Counted from the first letter of the stretch, positions 12,441-25,974 are shown. The stretch: DNA of 64,000 nt from Gymnorhina tibicen (GCA_013399875.1 VXAZ01000591.1:124001-188000); one strand, 5' to 3'. Numbers and translations are program-made. Notes: a model not told the origin generated them from the letters alone.

Positions 12441-13177
12441 CTCCGCTTAAACCCCCAAATCCCTTCTTTCTACCCCTTTTCCCTGTTGTTTTCCCCTGTT
12501 GTTTTCCCTACTCTTTTCCCTATTGTTTTTCTCTATCGTTTTCTCTATTGTTACAGCGAAAAAAGGGATTATTATTTGGCGAGAAGCCACTTGGGTTGAC
12601 ACGTGCTTAGCAAAACAACCCGTGCCTGTGTCGGGTTAAAGGGAAATGTCCTCTTTCCCGTCTCTCGGCCCCGGCTCGGTGATTCCAGCTGGATTTGGGG
12701 ACTCCTCGCTCCGTTCCAGGAGCAGAGCCGGTTTGCGACGGGAGCGGCGGGATGAGCCCCGCGGGGAGCTGGAAGGGGTTTCCAAGAGCCCCCCGAGTTT
12801 AGAACCCTCCCTTCCCTTTCAAACACCCCCTTCTCCCCCCTCGAAATTCCCTGGGTTTTGGGGTCACAGCCGCAGGAGAGGGTTCTCCGGGCGTTTTTGG
12901 CGCTGGAGAGGTGATGGAGGCGCTCCCGGGGCTGGTCCTGCCCTGCTCCCCAGCGGGGCTCTGGGGTTTGGCAGGAGGCTGAGGGTGTGATTAGCATTAT
13001 TTTTAATTTTTTCTGAGAGCCTCTCTGGGGAAATGTGGCTCTTCACAAGCCATTTTCCGCCTGAAACCAAAGGGAAGAACTGTATTTGTTAGGAGTACGA
13101 GAGAATCACGGTGCTGCTGCTAAAGAGCTTCCTGCTCCTCTTCCCTGTTCATTAAAAAATGCCGCTCTGTAAAAAAT

Positions 13178-13275
13178 CGTGGAATGTTTTGGGCTGGAAA
13201 GGATCTTAAAACTTGTCCTGTTCCACCCCCTGCCGTGGGCAGGGACACTGGTTGCTCCATCCAGCCTATCTTTGG
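13178..13275 (-). mobile_element. CR1 LINE 3' end fragment
   Basis: TCGTGGAATGTTTTGGGCTG, GAAAGGATCTTAAAACTTGT and CAGGGACACTGGTTGCTCCA are the reverse complement of a CR1 tail. Confidence 0.8.
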
Positions 13276-13279
13276 ATTA

Positions 13280-16155
13280 AATTCAAATTAAAAATGAAAT
13301 CAATTTGATAGATAGATGATTGTGTTTCCAAAGTGTAGCCAGTGTACGTGCTCTTTCCTGCTAAAGTCCTCTGTACTTGGAGGGAATACTAAAAATTCCT
13401 TAATGATTATTAAATTCCCTTCCTAAACACATCATTTGCCAATATGATGGGCTGGACAAATCTTTTCTATATTCACAGAATTTCTCTTCTATTTTGGGAA
13501 TTTTTACTTGGCAAAGACATGGGCAGGTACGAAAACCTGCCCAAACTGTGTGAATTCCTGCAGGAATATCCATCAGGTGTAACCCACACTGTCAGGGGTG
13601 TACTGGTTGATTTTTCCACTGTCGGGAGCCCAGGCTGTGGTTCATTTTTGTAAAGTCACTTCAAGATTCATTTTCAGGCCACACACCAGCCACCGGGCTG
13701 ATGGATTGGGAGCTTCCACTGGGCAGAACTGGCGCAATAAATGTATTTTCTATTTTAAAAAAATATTATTCTGTTGCTTTAGAGAGGCTGTTCCGTGGGA
13801 ATTGTTGTAAATCACGGAGATCCCCGCGGGAAGCGGGTGGGAATCCCCGGCGTGGCCATCACCATGCTTTTAGAACAACCTCTGCCTGACGTTTCCCTGC
13901 TTTTATTGCTGTGGAAAAGCCGTTTTGCACCGAGATGGGGGGGATCTGGCTGGCTCAGAGCCGGCGCTGGTGGTGTCAGGAGGTCAGGCCGGCTCCGCAT
14001 CCCGCTCCAGCCTCGCGGAACCCCGCGGGTTTCAGAGCCGCGCGTTCGTTTTCCTGCCGCGGAAACTCAGCGGCGCCGTTCCCTCTGCAGCCGGTGCTGG
14101 AGGCAGCACAGGAAAGTACAAACGTGGATATTTTTGCTTGATTGTGGTCAGCGATGAGCTCGCAGGGCTCAGGATCCGGGAGGGACAAGGTGTCGGGGTG
14201 AGGTTTCTCCACCAGATCCGCGTTTTCTTCTCGGCGGCGGAACGAGCCGAAAACAAATCCTCGGCGGGACGAATGATCCCAGAATGATTTAGCTCATTAG
14301 GACTGCTGGGATAAAATGATTCCCAACACCCACTCGTTAGTTATGCAAACACCAAGGACAGGGTTTAACCAGGCCTGCCCTCGGGTCTAACCCCGCTGCC
14401 TCCGTACAGCCCCAGGAGGTGCCAGCACGGACGGAATCCAACCCTTCCCGTTCCCACTGGATGTTTTTTTTTAGGCCAGTGCTGACATAAAAACATCTGA
14501 AAAGTCACCCTGGCCGTGTTACAGTGGGAGACTTGTTCCCTGTAAATCTAAAACTTTATTTATGCGTCAGCGAGCCGCTGGTTTCATTATTTGGCGCTCG
14601 CGTGTCTGATCTCGGGGCTGATTTCCTGCCACTCTCTGGTGTAAAAGTGAGGGATAAGTTACAAAGGAGCTTGGAAACGGAATAAATTATTTGCTTTCAG
14701 CTCTGCTCATCAGCAGGGTCGGGGTTTTCCAATGGAAACCCAAGTAGCATCCCATGATTTGTTGCTCAATCCGGTTTCTCGCGGCCTGGATGAATAAAGG
14801 GATTTTTGAGGAGCACTAGAAATTAATGCTGCGCATCCTTCAAGATGATTTTTAGGACCCGAGGGCAGGAAGTTCTGACCCCACTCCTTTTCCTGCCCCA
14901 TACTGCACCTCGTGTCTGTTGCACTGACGTGATGGAACGGGCAGAGTCCTTGGGGTCAAGTGGTCCAAGGGCCAAGCTCAGCCATGGAGAACTCCTGGAG
15001 ATCTGGGGGTATCTGGTGGTGGTGCTGCTGGTCTGGCTCCGTGAAGCTCAGTGAGACCTGTTTAGTGAAAATGAACTCATTTAGCCCAAAACCAAGCTGC
15101 TATTTCAGCCCTGGGGCGGCTGACGTGGGCCCCGGGGTAAAAGGTGCCGTGTCTGCGCTGCCGATTGGGATCTGCCTTTGGAAAGCAGCTCTTGGCTCGG
15201 TGGGAGCAGCACAAAGCAGGTGGCAAGGTCGAATTTCTGGTGGCTCTTTGCCACTCTGGGTAGGTTTTTGCGTCAGACAATCCCTCCTTGTGGTGTAAGG
15301 GGAGAGGAAGAACAAAAGTACAAATCTATCCCGTGATTATCCCACCTCTTTTTTAAAATTATTCTGGATTCTGTGATTTTTTTTCAGTTTGAATGACAAG
15401 ACTTGTCAGAAATCCTTCTTTTTTTTCCTACAAAGTGAATAATTCCTCATTCTTGTTTTTCTGCAATAAACCCATTTTCCCCCCGGTGAGTTTTCTGTCT
15501 TCTTTGTGGCGTGGTGTGACCTACTGAGAGAGGAGCAGAGTCCTTATCCCTCCGCGGCCATATGTTCCCAGAAATAATCACCGTTTCCCACCAGGGCCGC
15601 TATGTGGGCTCTTCCCCGTCCACTTTGTTGTCCCCGAGATTTTCCACGAATCCGCCGTGGAAATTCGGAGGGGCGCCGGGGAGAAATGTGTGTCCGGAGG
15701 CAGGGCTCCTTCCCCACCGACAATAAACCTTTGTTAACCCCGTAAATATCTATTTTTGACATCTGTGCGTGCAGCAACCCCGTGGTTTATCCCTTGGCAC
15801 GTGTTAAAACGGGGGGAAATCCAGCATAAACGGCCGCTTGTTCATTGCCCAGTCGTGCCTACGTGATCCCAGCTCAGCCCCTTCTCCGGCGATTCCCCGT
15901 GAATCCACAATATTCCCATTTATCGGGCTGCCAGCGGTGCCAGGGCAGGGAGTTAAGACCGGGGCTCTCTCCCAAGGGATGCTGCAGATGCACTCAGCGG
16001 GAGCTGCGCCTCCTGCCAGGGCCTGGCTTTGCTGGAATACTCAGGAAATCCTCCGTGGAAGCCTCGGAGTTGGGATGGATTTGGGATGATGACATAAAAC
16101 ATCCCTCCTGCTGCTCCATCGGTGTGTATTCCTGGGTAAGCCCTTCCAGGGGCTT
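13280..16155. other. Non-coding sequence
   Basis: A GC-rich patch occupies 13800-14290. No convincing exon was seen. Open frames here overlap in several frames, as expected of GC-rich non-coding DNA. Confidence 0.5.
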
Positions 16156-16330
16156 CCTAATTTTATATAAATAGCTAAATATTCTATATAAATAGCTACA
16201 TATTCTCTATAAACTGCTAAATATTCTCTATAAACTGCAAAATATTTTATATGAATAGCTAAATCTTCTCTATAAATTGCTAAATCTTCTCTATAAACTG
16301 CTAAATCTTCTCTATAAACTGCTAAATAAG
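16156..16330. repeat. 21-bp minisatellite
   Basis: About eight degenerate units of CTAAATATTCTCTATAAACT plus G. Confidence 0.92.
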
Positions 16331-17061
16331 ATAGGAAAAGGTGAGAGGAATCACCTCAACTGAAATTAAACTTTCACCGTGTTTTCCTTTTATGTCTTTC
16401 ATTTGTTTAATGTGAATTATTCCCATATTTTATCAAAGTCTTGGCGCGTTCTGTTTAAATTCGAGGGTGGTTTTTTTTTCATTCTCTTCCTCTGCAAGTG
16501 CCTTTAACAGAATTCCATAAATTCCTGGCATGGAATTCTGCCTGCAATTACTCCCTATCAGTCAAGCCCGGGCTTTTGTGTGCCTCTGCTTTCATCTCCT
16601 GAGCTGCTGTGCAGACAAATTGTGACTCTCAGGCAGGTGCCTGACTCGCTGTGGGACGATCCCTGTGGATACTGGGGGGATTTGGCTGGAAAAACGGGAA
16701 GGGAAATATTTCGGCAGGTTGCAGAATTCCTGGGGTTTGTCCCGAGGAGGGAGTTTCCCCCATCGGGGATGCGCTGTGCTGAGAGGAAGTATAAAACCAG
16801 ATTAACAGGGGGAATTATTTGGATTCAGGGTTGGTTGTAGTGGGGGGAATAAAACGACTCTGGAAAAGTGGAACTCATGGGAGGAGGGCGTTTTCCCGGC
16901 GTTTTATGTCCAGAAATGCTGAAGGCTGCACACTCCTAATCTTGCCTAATTCTGAGCGTATTAAATGTGGTTTTTAAGTGACCTGGGGCAATTTAAAAAA
17001 AAAAAAAATCCTCAAAAGTATCTTTTCTCGGGAAATTCAATGAACTGCTGCTCTTAGTCTT

Positions 17062-17083
17062 TATTAATTAATTAATTAATTAA
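17062..17083. repeat. (ATTA)n microsatellite
   Basis: Five perfect AATT/ATTA units. A similar run occurs at 50740-50785. Confidence 0.9.
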
Positions 17084-18776
17084 CTTACTGATTACGTTCT
17101 CCTCCCCAAAGAGGTGGAAATTTTTCACTCCAGCCCCCGTTTCCTTTCACTGTCAGCATTCCTTTATCCAGGCTGAGATTCCCAGCTGGAATCACCTCGC
17201 AGTGTGAGCCCAGCGTTTCCCAGCTCCGCTCCTGGAGTGCAGTCAGGGTGATTGCAGCTCGTTGTCCTTCTGTGCCACCAAATTCATGCTCCCATGACGG
17301 AAATCAGGAATTTTGGGGTCCGGCTGGTGGAGGGAAGGGCTTGACAAGCTCAGTCGTGGAGTTTAATCAGCTGTGGGATGGATTTTGAAAGTAAATATTG
17401 TGTGTCTGGAAGACAAGGTGAAGTTGTGCCATAAATATCTGCCACAAAGTCACCCGAAAATGAGGTTGGTAGGAAGGAGAAGGAAAATCAAACCAAAATA
17501 TTCTTCATTTAAACCCCAGGATTTCTCTCTGCCAGCTCCCGCAGGTTTTAATTCATTTCTTCTTTCACATCAACAAATTTTTTTGAATAAATGAAGCAAA
17601 TTCCACCAGGTTCCTTTTCAGATGCTATTTCTGAGGAATTGAATAAAGCCTAATTTGGGCAGATGTGCATCAGCAGTGTCCCCAGAGAGCCCTGGTGGGA
17701 CAGGGAACAATGGCTCTTGTCCCCAGAAGAATGGGAGCCCTTGATGAAATATGAGCATCTCGAGACCTCGCTCTGCTGCTCAAGTCACGGGGTCTCGTGG
17801 GCTTTCCTGGCCAGGATCCCAAGGGGCAGCGCTTTAATTCCACATCCCAAATATTGGTTTCATAGGTGCCGTGCACGTGCAGTTTATTTAGAGGCGATTT
17901 TTGTGTTTGTATAAATGATACTTGATTGAGCGTCCCCACGGAAGGCTTGGGGTGAATCTAAATATATGAAACAAAACAAACCACTGGAACTTCTAGATTT
18001 GCTAGATTTTTTTTGGGGGGGTACATATTACTGTGTTCTTACGACCAATCTGGCCTCTTCTGTGGTGTTGTTACGTGTATTTTAAATATTTAGCGGGGCT
18101 GAATTTATTTTTGCACGTTTTATTTTATTGCCACGTCCACCGAGCTCTTTGTTTCTGTGCACGACCAGGCTTTCCCAACCTCCAATATTTCGCCGAAGGG
18201 AATTTATTTTCCTGGGATTCTCGTGTTCACGTAACAAGATTCTAAAGCCAAACCAGTGCAGGGCTGGCTCTCCTAGAAATCCCGCCTGGTTTTAGGGCTC
18301 TTCTTCTTCCCAGACGTACATTTGGGGCTAAACTGCCGAGGAAGCAGATGCCAGTCTGCAGACATTAAGAGTTAATATCTCTTGAGATGTGTTCATGCTC
18401 TTAAGGAGCTTCCAGCCCTCGGAGAGGCTCCTCTCCAGGAAGATCCAAGGGGCCGGCGAGGGCGGTGCCGGCGCGGAGCGGCGCTGGAGGAGCGGGTGAG
18501 CGCGGGGTTGGAATCCGGCTTTGGAAGCCATCCATAAATATGAGTGGCTGGGATCTCGTGGAGGTTTTTTTTTTCCAAGGAGGTTATCTGATGGAGAAGA
18601 GTTTTTTGGGGTGTCCACGGAGGTGGAAGCGAGGAGTGGTTCGCGGGGAGTGAAAACGTTGTGGATTCCTCGCATCCCAAGGGAAGGTTAAGCGGCCTTG
18701 TCGTCCTCGTTTTACCTCCCATCTCTGCTGGAGGATGAGCGTGTGCCCACCCATGGATAAAAATCCAAAAAATACA

Positions 18777-18843
18777 CCTAAAATATCTATTTTGTACATC
18801 TAAAATATCTATTTTGTACATCTAAAATACCTGTTTTATACAA
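18777..18843. repeat. 22-bp tandem repeat, three units
   Basis: Units of CTAAAATATCTATTTTGTAC plus AT. The last one is diverged. Confidence 0.9.
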
Positions 18844-21054
18844 CTCTGTAAAATAGGCACACAAATATAGAGACCTCCATATTTGCCAGTTGGCCTTCAA
18901 GGATGGAGAAGGTTTTAAAGCTGCTTTATCAGCTGCAGTTTAAGTATGGAAGTTTCACTGCTGTTAAATTATTTTCAACTTGTATCTACCAAGCCGTGCA
19001 CTATTTAAACATTTAACAGAGTGCAAAGCATTTTTGGGAGAGTTTACAATGTTTTAAAAATTAATATCATTATTTTCTTACTTTTTCCCAGATAACAGAG
19101 ACTTTAAACAGCTCCTACCTCGGTTTTAGGTCTGATATTCAAGTGGGGAAAAGGGAAAAGGTTTTTTCTTTGCTTTTTGTCCTTAGGAGTGGTTTTTTTT
19201 GCGGAATTGCTTCATGGAGCGAATTTTAATTGAGGCAACCAAGAGTGTTGTTGAATGAACGAATATTTACCTGCTTCAAGTTCTATACACACTAAAGTAT
19301 TTCATCTGGAAATGACATTTGGTGTTGGTTGGGTTGGTGTTCAGACAACAAGGCCTTGGCTGTCTGGAACTGGCAAAATAAAAATCTTGAGCACGACCCA
19401 GTTTAACAGCAAATTCCCAGCAACATTCCTGGCTCCGAGGACGCCACGAGTCCCGTGTCTGAGGAAGCTGCTTTTTACAACTTTGGGTCTTATCCTGGAT
19501 TGTAATTTGATTTTTTTTCCCCATGACTGGGACACCTGAAAGTTTTATCTCTTTCTTTCTCTGTTGGATTTTGAGGTTTTTGGGGGTTGGGTTTTTTGGT
19601 GTCCAGTGAGGTACTGATGCAAGCACAGGGTTCTCCTTGGCTGAGGCAGCTGGGGGACGTTCCCACCATGGAATGTTCATTAACTTCCCAGCCTTCACGT
19701 CCAGCCTGGCCAAGCGCCCCGACGGATCCAAGTGAGAAGTTGTGTAACTTGGCAAAATCCTCCTTTCCTTAGGAAACCGTGCTGAAAATGGGATCTGAAG
19801 GATGAAAAAGGGGAAAATAAGCAACACCACAGGCTGGTTCCAGTGGCTTTTTTCCCTGTCTCCAGTGAAAGGGGACTGAGGGAACCATGGGGTGGGATTT
19901 GAGGTGGGAAACCCCCGTGGATGGAGCTGGACGTTGTTCCTCCCCTCACCTTGAAAGTCTGCTGGCAGTAAAACTTTTCAGCACTTCTAATAATTGAAAA
20001 TTCCTGATTTCCTCGCAGGAATTAAATGCCTTTTAGTGGATTAGTTTGAATCACATCCACTAAGAGCTTGGTCATCTGCCAGCCCCGAGAGTTGGGCCAA
20101 AGCTTTGTAAATTAATGAGCTCAAGGTGATTAGGACAGGTTGGGTGCTTTGGACCGTGCACCAAATTGTCCCCGTGCAAGGTGTGGAGCTCTGGGCATCT
20201 GTCTCTTCTGTTTCCCATTTTCATTGGAATTCCTTGGCTGGGAGGGGGTTTTGGGAGGGGGTTTTCCTGGCTTGGCTGCCAAAATCATGAAGGGAACCGT
20301 GTGATGCCACACGAAAATTACGCTGAGGTTCCAAAAGCAGGAGCAGCACAAAAACCACACTTGTTGCTGCGGTAATTCCAGTTCCAGTCTAAATCCAAGG
20401 TTATTTATCCTTGCATCCAGGACCCATCCACAGGACGTTTTATGGGATGATGGAACACCTGAAACCTCTGTGGGAAGGGGTTTTTAAGTCTTGCAGCAAC
20501 GTTTCCGTGAGGCTTTCGTCAATGGAAAAATGTCTTGGGACAAATCTGTCCCATCTTTATATAAAGTGTGGGGTTTTCCCAGAGTTCTGTGGATACTGGG
20601 ACATCTTCCCGATGGATTCTTGGCTCGGGGACAAGGAAAAGAACGGAGCTTTTATTACCCAACGGGGCAAGCTGTGGGGATGTCTTTAGCACACGGATTA
20701 ACCGCAGATTGCTTTTTTAGAATGTGGTAACTTTCAGTAAAACGTGGCTTTTCCTGGAGGCAGGGAAGGCTCTGGAGCTTCATAAACCCTCAGGTGATAG
20801 AAGAATGAAAAGTGTGCGCTGCACACCCGAATTCCCGCTGCAATTTGTGGCCCCCGAGGACAGTTTGATGCATTTGAGAGTGGAGGCCTCATTCCCGAGG
20901 CTGATCCCACACCTGCCTGAAGGTTTGCACCCTGAACCTTCAGGAAATTGGAGCAATTCCAAATCGTTGAATTTAGTTTTGTCCCGTTTGGCTTAAAATT
21001 CCTGACGATTGCGTTCACTGATCCCAGTGTTATCTTCAGCTTTTCTCTCTGATC

Positions 21055-21122
21055 AACATCCATGGAGGGGGCTGGAACTAAACGATCCCTTCCAACCCAA
21101 ACCATTCCGTAATTCATGTTAC
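21055..21122 (+). mobile_element. Short CR1 LINE 3' tail
   Basis: GGCTGGAACTAAACGATCCC, TTCCAACCCAAACCATTCCG and TAATTCATG form a CR1 3' end. Confidence 0.7.
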
Positions 21123-21644
21123 AATTGCTTTTCCAAGGAATTTTTCCCCTCACGGTCCTCTTCTCCCCACGTTTGTCTGAGCACGGTTTATGTTGCTGGG
21201 CATCAGAAGCTTTCTCGAGGGAGGATTATTTTCAAGGTGATCTGTCCTGAAAAGATTCCGTGTGCTTCCAGCAGCTGTCAGCAGGATCTGGCAGGGCCGG
21301 GCCAGCGCTCTCGGATCTGTCTGAGCTCTGTCCCTTTGCTGGATTTTTTTCACGTTATTTTTAAGTGTTTTGGGTAAGAATTTAATATCCGCCCGTTCTT
21401 TTCAAATCCGAAAGCCCAGCAGCTCACCTGACTGGGTGATGCAGCACTGCCTGAGTTTGTTTTGGGTCTCTGATGTGTAAAATTAAGCACTGAGGTTGCT
21501 TAAGGGAAACATCACCGTCACCAGGTCCTTGGCTGCTGGTGGTGAGAGAGAAATCTGAGTCCAGCCCTTCATGGGTGGGACCTTCCGTGGCCAGTCCTGA
21601 GGATAACGGGGTGAGACTCTGGGTTCTCACTCAGGTGGGAGCTC

Positions 21645-22112
21645 TGCCCCGCTCAGGTGAGACCCCACCTGCAGAGCTGCCTCCAGCCCTGGGTCCAACA
21701 TCAGAAGCTGCTGGAGCAGGTCCAGAGGAGGCCATGGAGCTGCTCCAAGGCTGGAGCCCCTCTGGAGCCAGGCTGGGAGAGCTGGGGGTGCTCACCTGAG
21801 CACCAGGCTCCAGGAGAAGGCTCCAGGGAGAGCTCAGAGCCCCTTCCAGGGCCTAAAGGGGTTCCAGGCGAGCTGGAGAGGGACTGGGGACAAGGGATGG
21901 AGGGACAGGACACAGGGAATGGCTTCCCACTGCCAGAGGGCAGGGATGGATGGGATATTGGGGAGGAATTCCTGGCTGGGAGGGTGGAGAGGATCTGGGC
22001 TGGAATTCCCAGAGAAGCTGTGGCTGCCCCTGGATCCCTGGGACAGTGGGAGGTGTCCCTGCCACGGAACTGGATGATCCATAGGTGCCTTCCCACCCAA
22101 ACCATTCCATGG
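21645..22112 (+). mobile_element. Long CR1 LINE 3' fragment
   Basis: It begins with the older CR1 body (GAGCAGGTCCAGAGGAGGCC, ATGGAGCTGCTCC) and passes through AGCCCCTTCCAGGGCCTAAA, GGGACAGGACACAGGGAATG and GCCCCTGGATCCCTGGGACA to the tail ACCCAAACCATTCCATGG. A part of the 3' region is deleted after the GGATCC block. Confidence 0.88.
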
Positions 22113-22865
22113 TAACTGAGTCCACTGTGTCCCCGGCTGTGGATTGAGGCTGCATCTTCCACCCCACATTCCGTGTGCCCCACGTGAGCACCTCGTTGGG
22201 AATATCCGTGCTGGGAGATCTGAGGTGGGAGCCTCTGCCGGAATCTCTCTGTGCCTCTGCCCCGAGTGAAACAGAGACATCCCAAAAGAGCCCACCCTGC
22301 GTTTGTGCTCCGTGCGTGTGGGAGCTGATGGGGAGCTGAGATGGGAGCTGTGCCTGGAGCTGGACACTGAGATTCCTATGAACCCTCAGGGCAGTGCTGG
22401 AAAAACGCTCTTTTGTTCCCAGTTTTGCACAGGAAGCTCATTTTGGCTTCTTTTAATATCGCAGCTCGAGCTGGCAGGGAGTCAGAACTTCAGCTCCATG
22501 ACCTCATATCTCTGGCACAGAGCGTGGCTTGGAGCTCCACACGCCAGCCCCTGGTAATAAATCAAAAATGTGAAATACCTGCAAGTCTGTCATAACAGGA
22601 GAAGCTTGTACGGCACATTTTTTATTTCTTCTCTTCCGCTTCGGGAAGAAAAATGAATTTTTCTGAGCTGTGATCGGGATTCCAGAGGATGAGCAAGCCC
22701 CGAGGGGAAGTTCTGGGTTTTGCTCTGTCCCCTCTGTGGCTGTTGGGGCTGAAAATCCACCTGATCTCCCAGAGCGGTGCCTCCCCCTGGGCTGGGATCT
22801 GCTGGTTTGTCAGGGAATTGTGGCCACGAGGGGTGAATGTGCTGCCAGTTACGCTAAAAAACCCC

Positions 22866-22998
22866 ACAAACCTAGGGAGGGATCTCAAAGCCCATCCCAT
22901 CCCACCCCCTGCCACGGCCAGGGACACCTTCCACTATCCCAGGTTTCCCCAAGCCCCATCCAACCCACCCAAACCATTCCACGATTCCCTGGTTTTAT
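22866..22998. mobile_element. CR1 LINE with internal inversion
   Basis: The segment 22866-22962 reads in reverse (CTCAAAGCCCATCCCATCCC, CAGGGACACCTTCCACTATC, CCCCAAGCCCCATCC), whereas the last bases (ACCCAAACCATTCCACGATT) are the CR1 tail in forward orientation. Confidence 0.75.
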
Positions 22999-24069
22999 AT
23001 TGTTATATAAATGATAATATTTAAATACAGGATAATTATAATAACGCGACCTTGGACCTTTACTTTATTTTTATTATTTTACTTCTGGTATTTTTGAATT
23101 ATTATTTACTGAAAAACTCTAAAACAAAGACTTAAACCATTGATTATTTTCTATTCTGTGGCAAACAATTTTCATGGCCAGGCTGGGTAAACTTTTAGGA
23201 TTTAAAGTGTGCAGGTGTGGAAGAAACAAATTCCCTGTGGAGGGCCGAGACCTTTCCTGCTTACCTGTTAGTTCTGTTGCACAGAATGATAGTTATTGCA
23301 TTGTAAATACAAAACCAAGCTGTCCAAACTTCTATTTTTAATTTTTTAACATTTATTTCTCTGACGCTTTTACCTGGGGCAATGCTTTTTGTCAGGGGAT
23401 TCTGGTAAACGAGGAAAGAGCAGACACCTGAGCAGAGGTGGGAAACTGTTCCCTGATTAATCCCTGGTGCTTCTCCCACTGCTGGGTGACTTTTTTAAGG
23501 AGCTCGGGGAGATCCCTTTCCCTGGGCTGGTCCTGCTCCCCTAATCCTGCTGCTCTGGAGCTCTTTGGTTCCCTGTCCTCTACAGAAAGGCACATTTTTA
23601 AATCACTTTTTGATTTGTGAAGGGTTTTTTCCGGAGAAGATGAGGGACCTGGATGGCAGAGGAATGATTTGCTGGTGGCACCGAGAGCTGGGACTGCTCT
23701 GGTTGGGCTCCGGTGCTTGGGAGCCCAAATTAATTTTTTCGGGATTTAGGAATTGCGGTGCTTGGAGCTGTAGACCCCAGCTAAGAGCGGATGTGTAGAG
23801 CTGTGCTGGGTGTGGCAGGGGCCAGGTTTGGGTGGATTCCAGGCTTTGTGCGGGATCGGGGTCCTGAGGGAGCCGGTCCCACCCAGCCTTTGCAGGAGGA
23901 TGCTCCTCTCCCCACTCAGTGTCCCTCTGGAGCTGGCATCTGAGGTCAGTGGGAGCTTTCCTGCCGATTCCAAGGAAAGCAGAGCAGGGGAAGTGTCTGC
24001 TCCCGGGAATTTCTGGATTCCACATGGTTTTGGAGACGTTTATGTTGAAATACATTAGCAAACCTTCCT

Positions 24070-24355
24070 GACTTCCACTGGGCAGCCTGTGCCAGGGCCT
24101 CACCACCCTCACAGGGGGTGATAGAATCCCATCTATTCCCAATATCCCATCTATTCCCAATATCCCATCTATCCCTGCCCTCTCTCAGCTTAAAGACAAA
24201 AGCTGTGGCTGCCCCTGGATCCCTGGAAGTGCCCAAGGCTGGGCTGGACGGGGCTGGGAGCAGCCTGGGACAGTGGGAGGTGTCCCTGCCCATGGCAGGG
24301 GTGGGATGGGATGGGCTTTAAGGTCCTTTCCAACCCAAACCATTCCATGATTCCC
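24070..24355. mobile_element. CR1 LINE with 5' inversion
   Basis: 24070-24190 is reverse-oriented CR1 (GGGCAGCCTGTGCCAGGGCC, CATCTATCCCTGCCCTCTC). From 24200 the continuing CR1 reads forward (AGCTGTGGCTGCCCCTGGAT, GGGCTTTAAGGTCCTTTCCA). The breakpoint falls between two regions adjacent in intact copies, as expected from twin-primed insertion. Confidence 0.8.
24121..24173. repeat. 18-bp tandem repeat inside the inverted part of a CR1
   Basis: Three units of TCCCATCTATTCCCAATA, a local expansion of a CR1 segment that is single-copy elsewhere in the window. Confidence 0.85.
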
Positions 24356-25974
24356 TGATTTTATATTAATATATGAATTATAATATTAAAACACAGGGTA
24401 ATTATAATAACGTACAATTAGATATAAGAATAAATTATAATATTTTAATATATAATCATGCACTCACCACTGAGACCCTGGCATGAGCCAACTCCAGGCC
24501 TTCGTTTCCAAGAATGACCGGAGCTGACCTCGCTCCTGAGCTGGCTGGAAATGCTCAGGGATTGCAGAAAGAAAGAGAAAAAAAAAAGAAAATTTCTTTT
24601 TAAAAATATCTTTCTTCCCTTATGAGTTTGAGATATTTACATAGTTAGACATCATGGAGATGAAATCAGTGTTTCAGTGCCCAAAACTCTGTCTGTTGGT
24701 GAGCCTGGCCGTTGATTTTGTCATCTATATTTTATCTATAATATCCTTGGAAGGCCATCATTCCCTAAAGGAACCTTGACCTGATTGATTTTTTGCATGA
24801 GGCCTCAGTGACGTATAAAAAAAAAAAAATTAATTAAAATAGTGGCACGGAAAATAACTTGGGATTCCTTTTATCACACCTGTTCCCATGTATCCTTCGG
24901 ACCAGTGGGATTTTCGAATTTCCAGCCCATTTTCTAGTTAGTCTGTTGGCTTCAGGGAGTAAATTTCCATCAGGCTTTAATCTAGGCTGATTTAATTTAA
25001 TCATTTTTCTTTTCTGTCATGTTCTGGACTGGCCTGGTTGTGCTCTCTGCTCTGTCCTGCACAGGCTGTGCTGATCCAGGGGCAATGCTTTGGTATTCCC
25101 AAGGATCCTTCACCCTTCTGGAGGTGGTTTCTCGATTACTGGGGAGCCTAAAAATAAATATAATAAAATACGTCAGCCTAGTGCTTGAGTTGGAAAGCTA
25201 ACTACGAACCTTTGGTTCAAATATTTTAAATTTAAATGGGTTTTATTTGGTCTTAAGTATTCCTTTGTGTTTGTTGTGGTAAAATATTGAAGGAATGACT
25301 TTCCTGGAAGCCTCGTTTTTCCCAAGGAAAAGCAGGAAGAGGTGCCCCTGGAGGGTCATTATTTATGACAGTGTTTACTCACTGTCAGCACGGAAATAAT
25401 TGGCAGAAAAGGTCAATTTGAGAGAAATTAGCAGCTGAAAATCGGTGTATTTTCAACATTTCCCTGGTCAGATGTGAATTCCTCGACGGATTTGGGGTAG
25501 GGCTGAGCGTGGAGCTGGGATCTGATGAAAAGCAGTGAATCACAGGGAGCACCTCAGCGGTGACATGGTGAGAGTTATGGATCATGGCCCGTGGAATTCC
25601 GGGTGATCCGTGAGGGAAAACGAAGCCGCGGCGGAATGGGGGGGAAAACCTTTGGAAAAGCTCCTGTGCCGTTGGCACGTTCTGGAGGGGAGTGCTTGGG
25701 GCAGATGGGTTGGAGCACGATTCTGAGGGATTCTTCGTGCACGATAACATCTCTGGGCTGGCAGACTCCTGAACCACTGGTGATATTCCAAAAAAATAAC
25801 CTTGGGAAAGCGGACTTTGCAATGCCAAGGGGATGAGGCGTTCGGATCCAGCAGGAGGCAGGGCAGATGAAGAGAGGTTTGGAGTTTAATTAAAACCAAG
25901 GAAGGGTTAGGTTTTAATTGGTGTGCTACAAAAACCTTCTGTGTTTTCCCCGTTTAGTTGTGGGGTGAGGTGTG

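Larger units (their letters stand above)
16331..21054. other. Non-coding sequence with short tandem repeats
   Basis: Apart from the repeats listed separately, nothing was recognised. Confidence 0.5.

Noticed and set aside
11769..12610. Several overlapping frames of 80-160 codons
   Set aside because: They occur on both strands of a GC-rich patch with no splice-linked partner and no known domain.
21701..22367. Frames of 150-194 codons on both strands near 22 kb
   Set aside because: They are translations of a CR1 fragment. The same peptides recur at 4.9, 26.0 and 60.1 kb.
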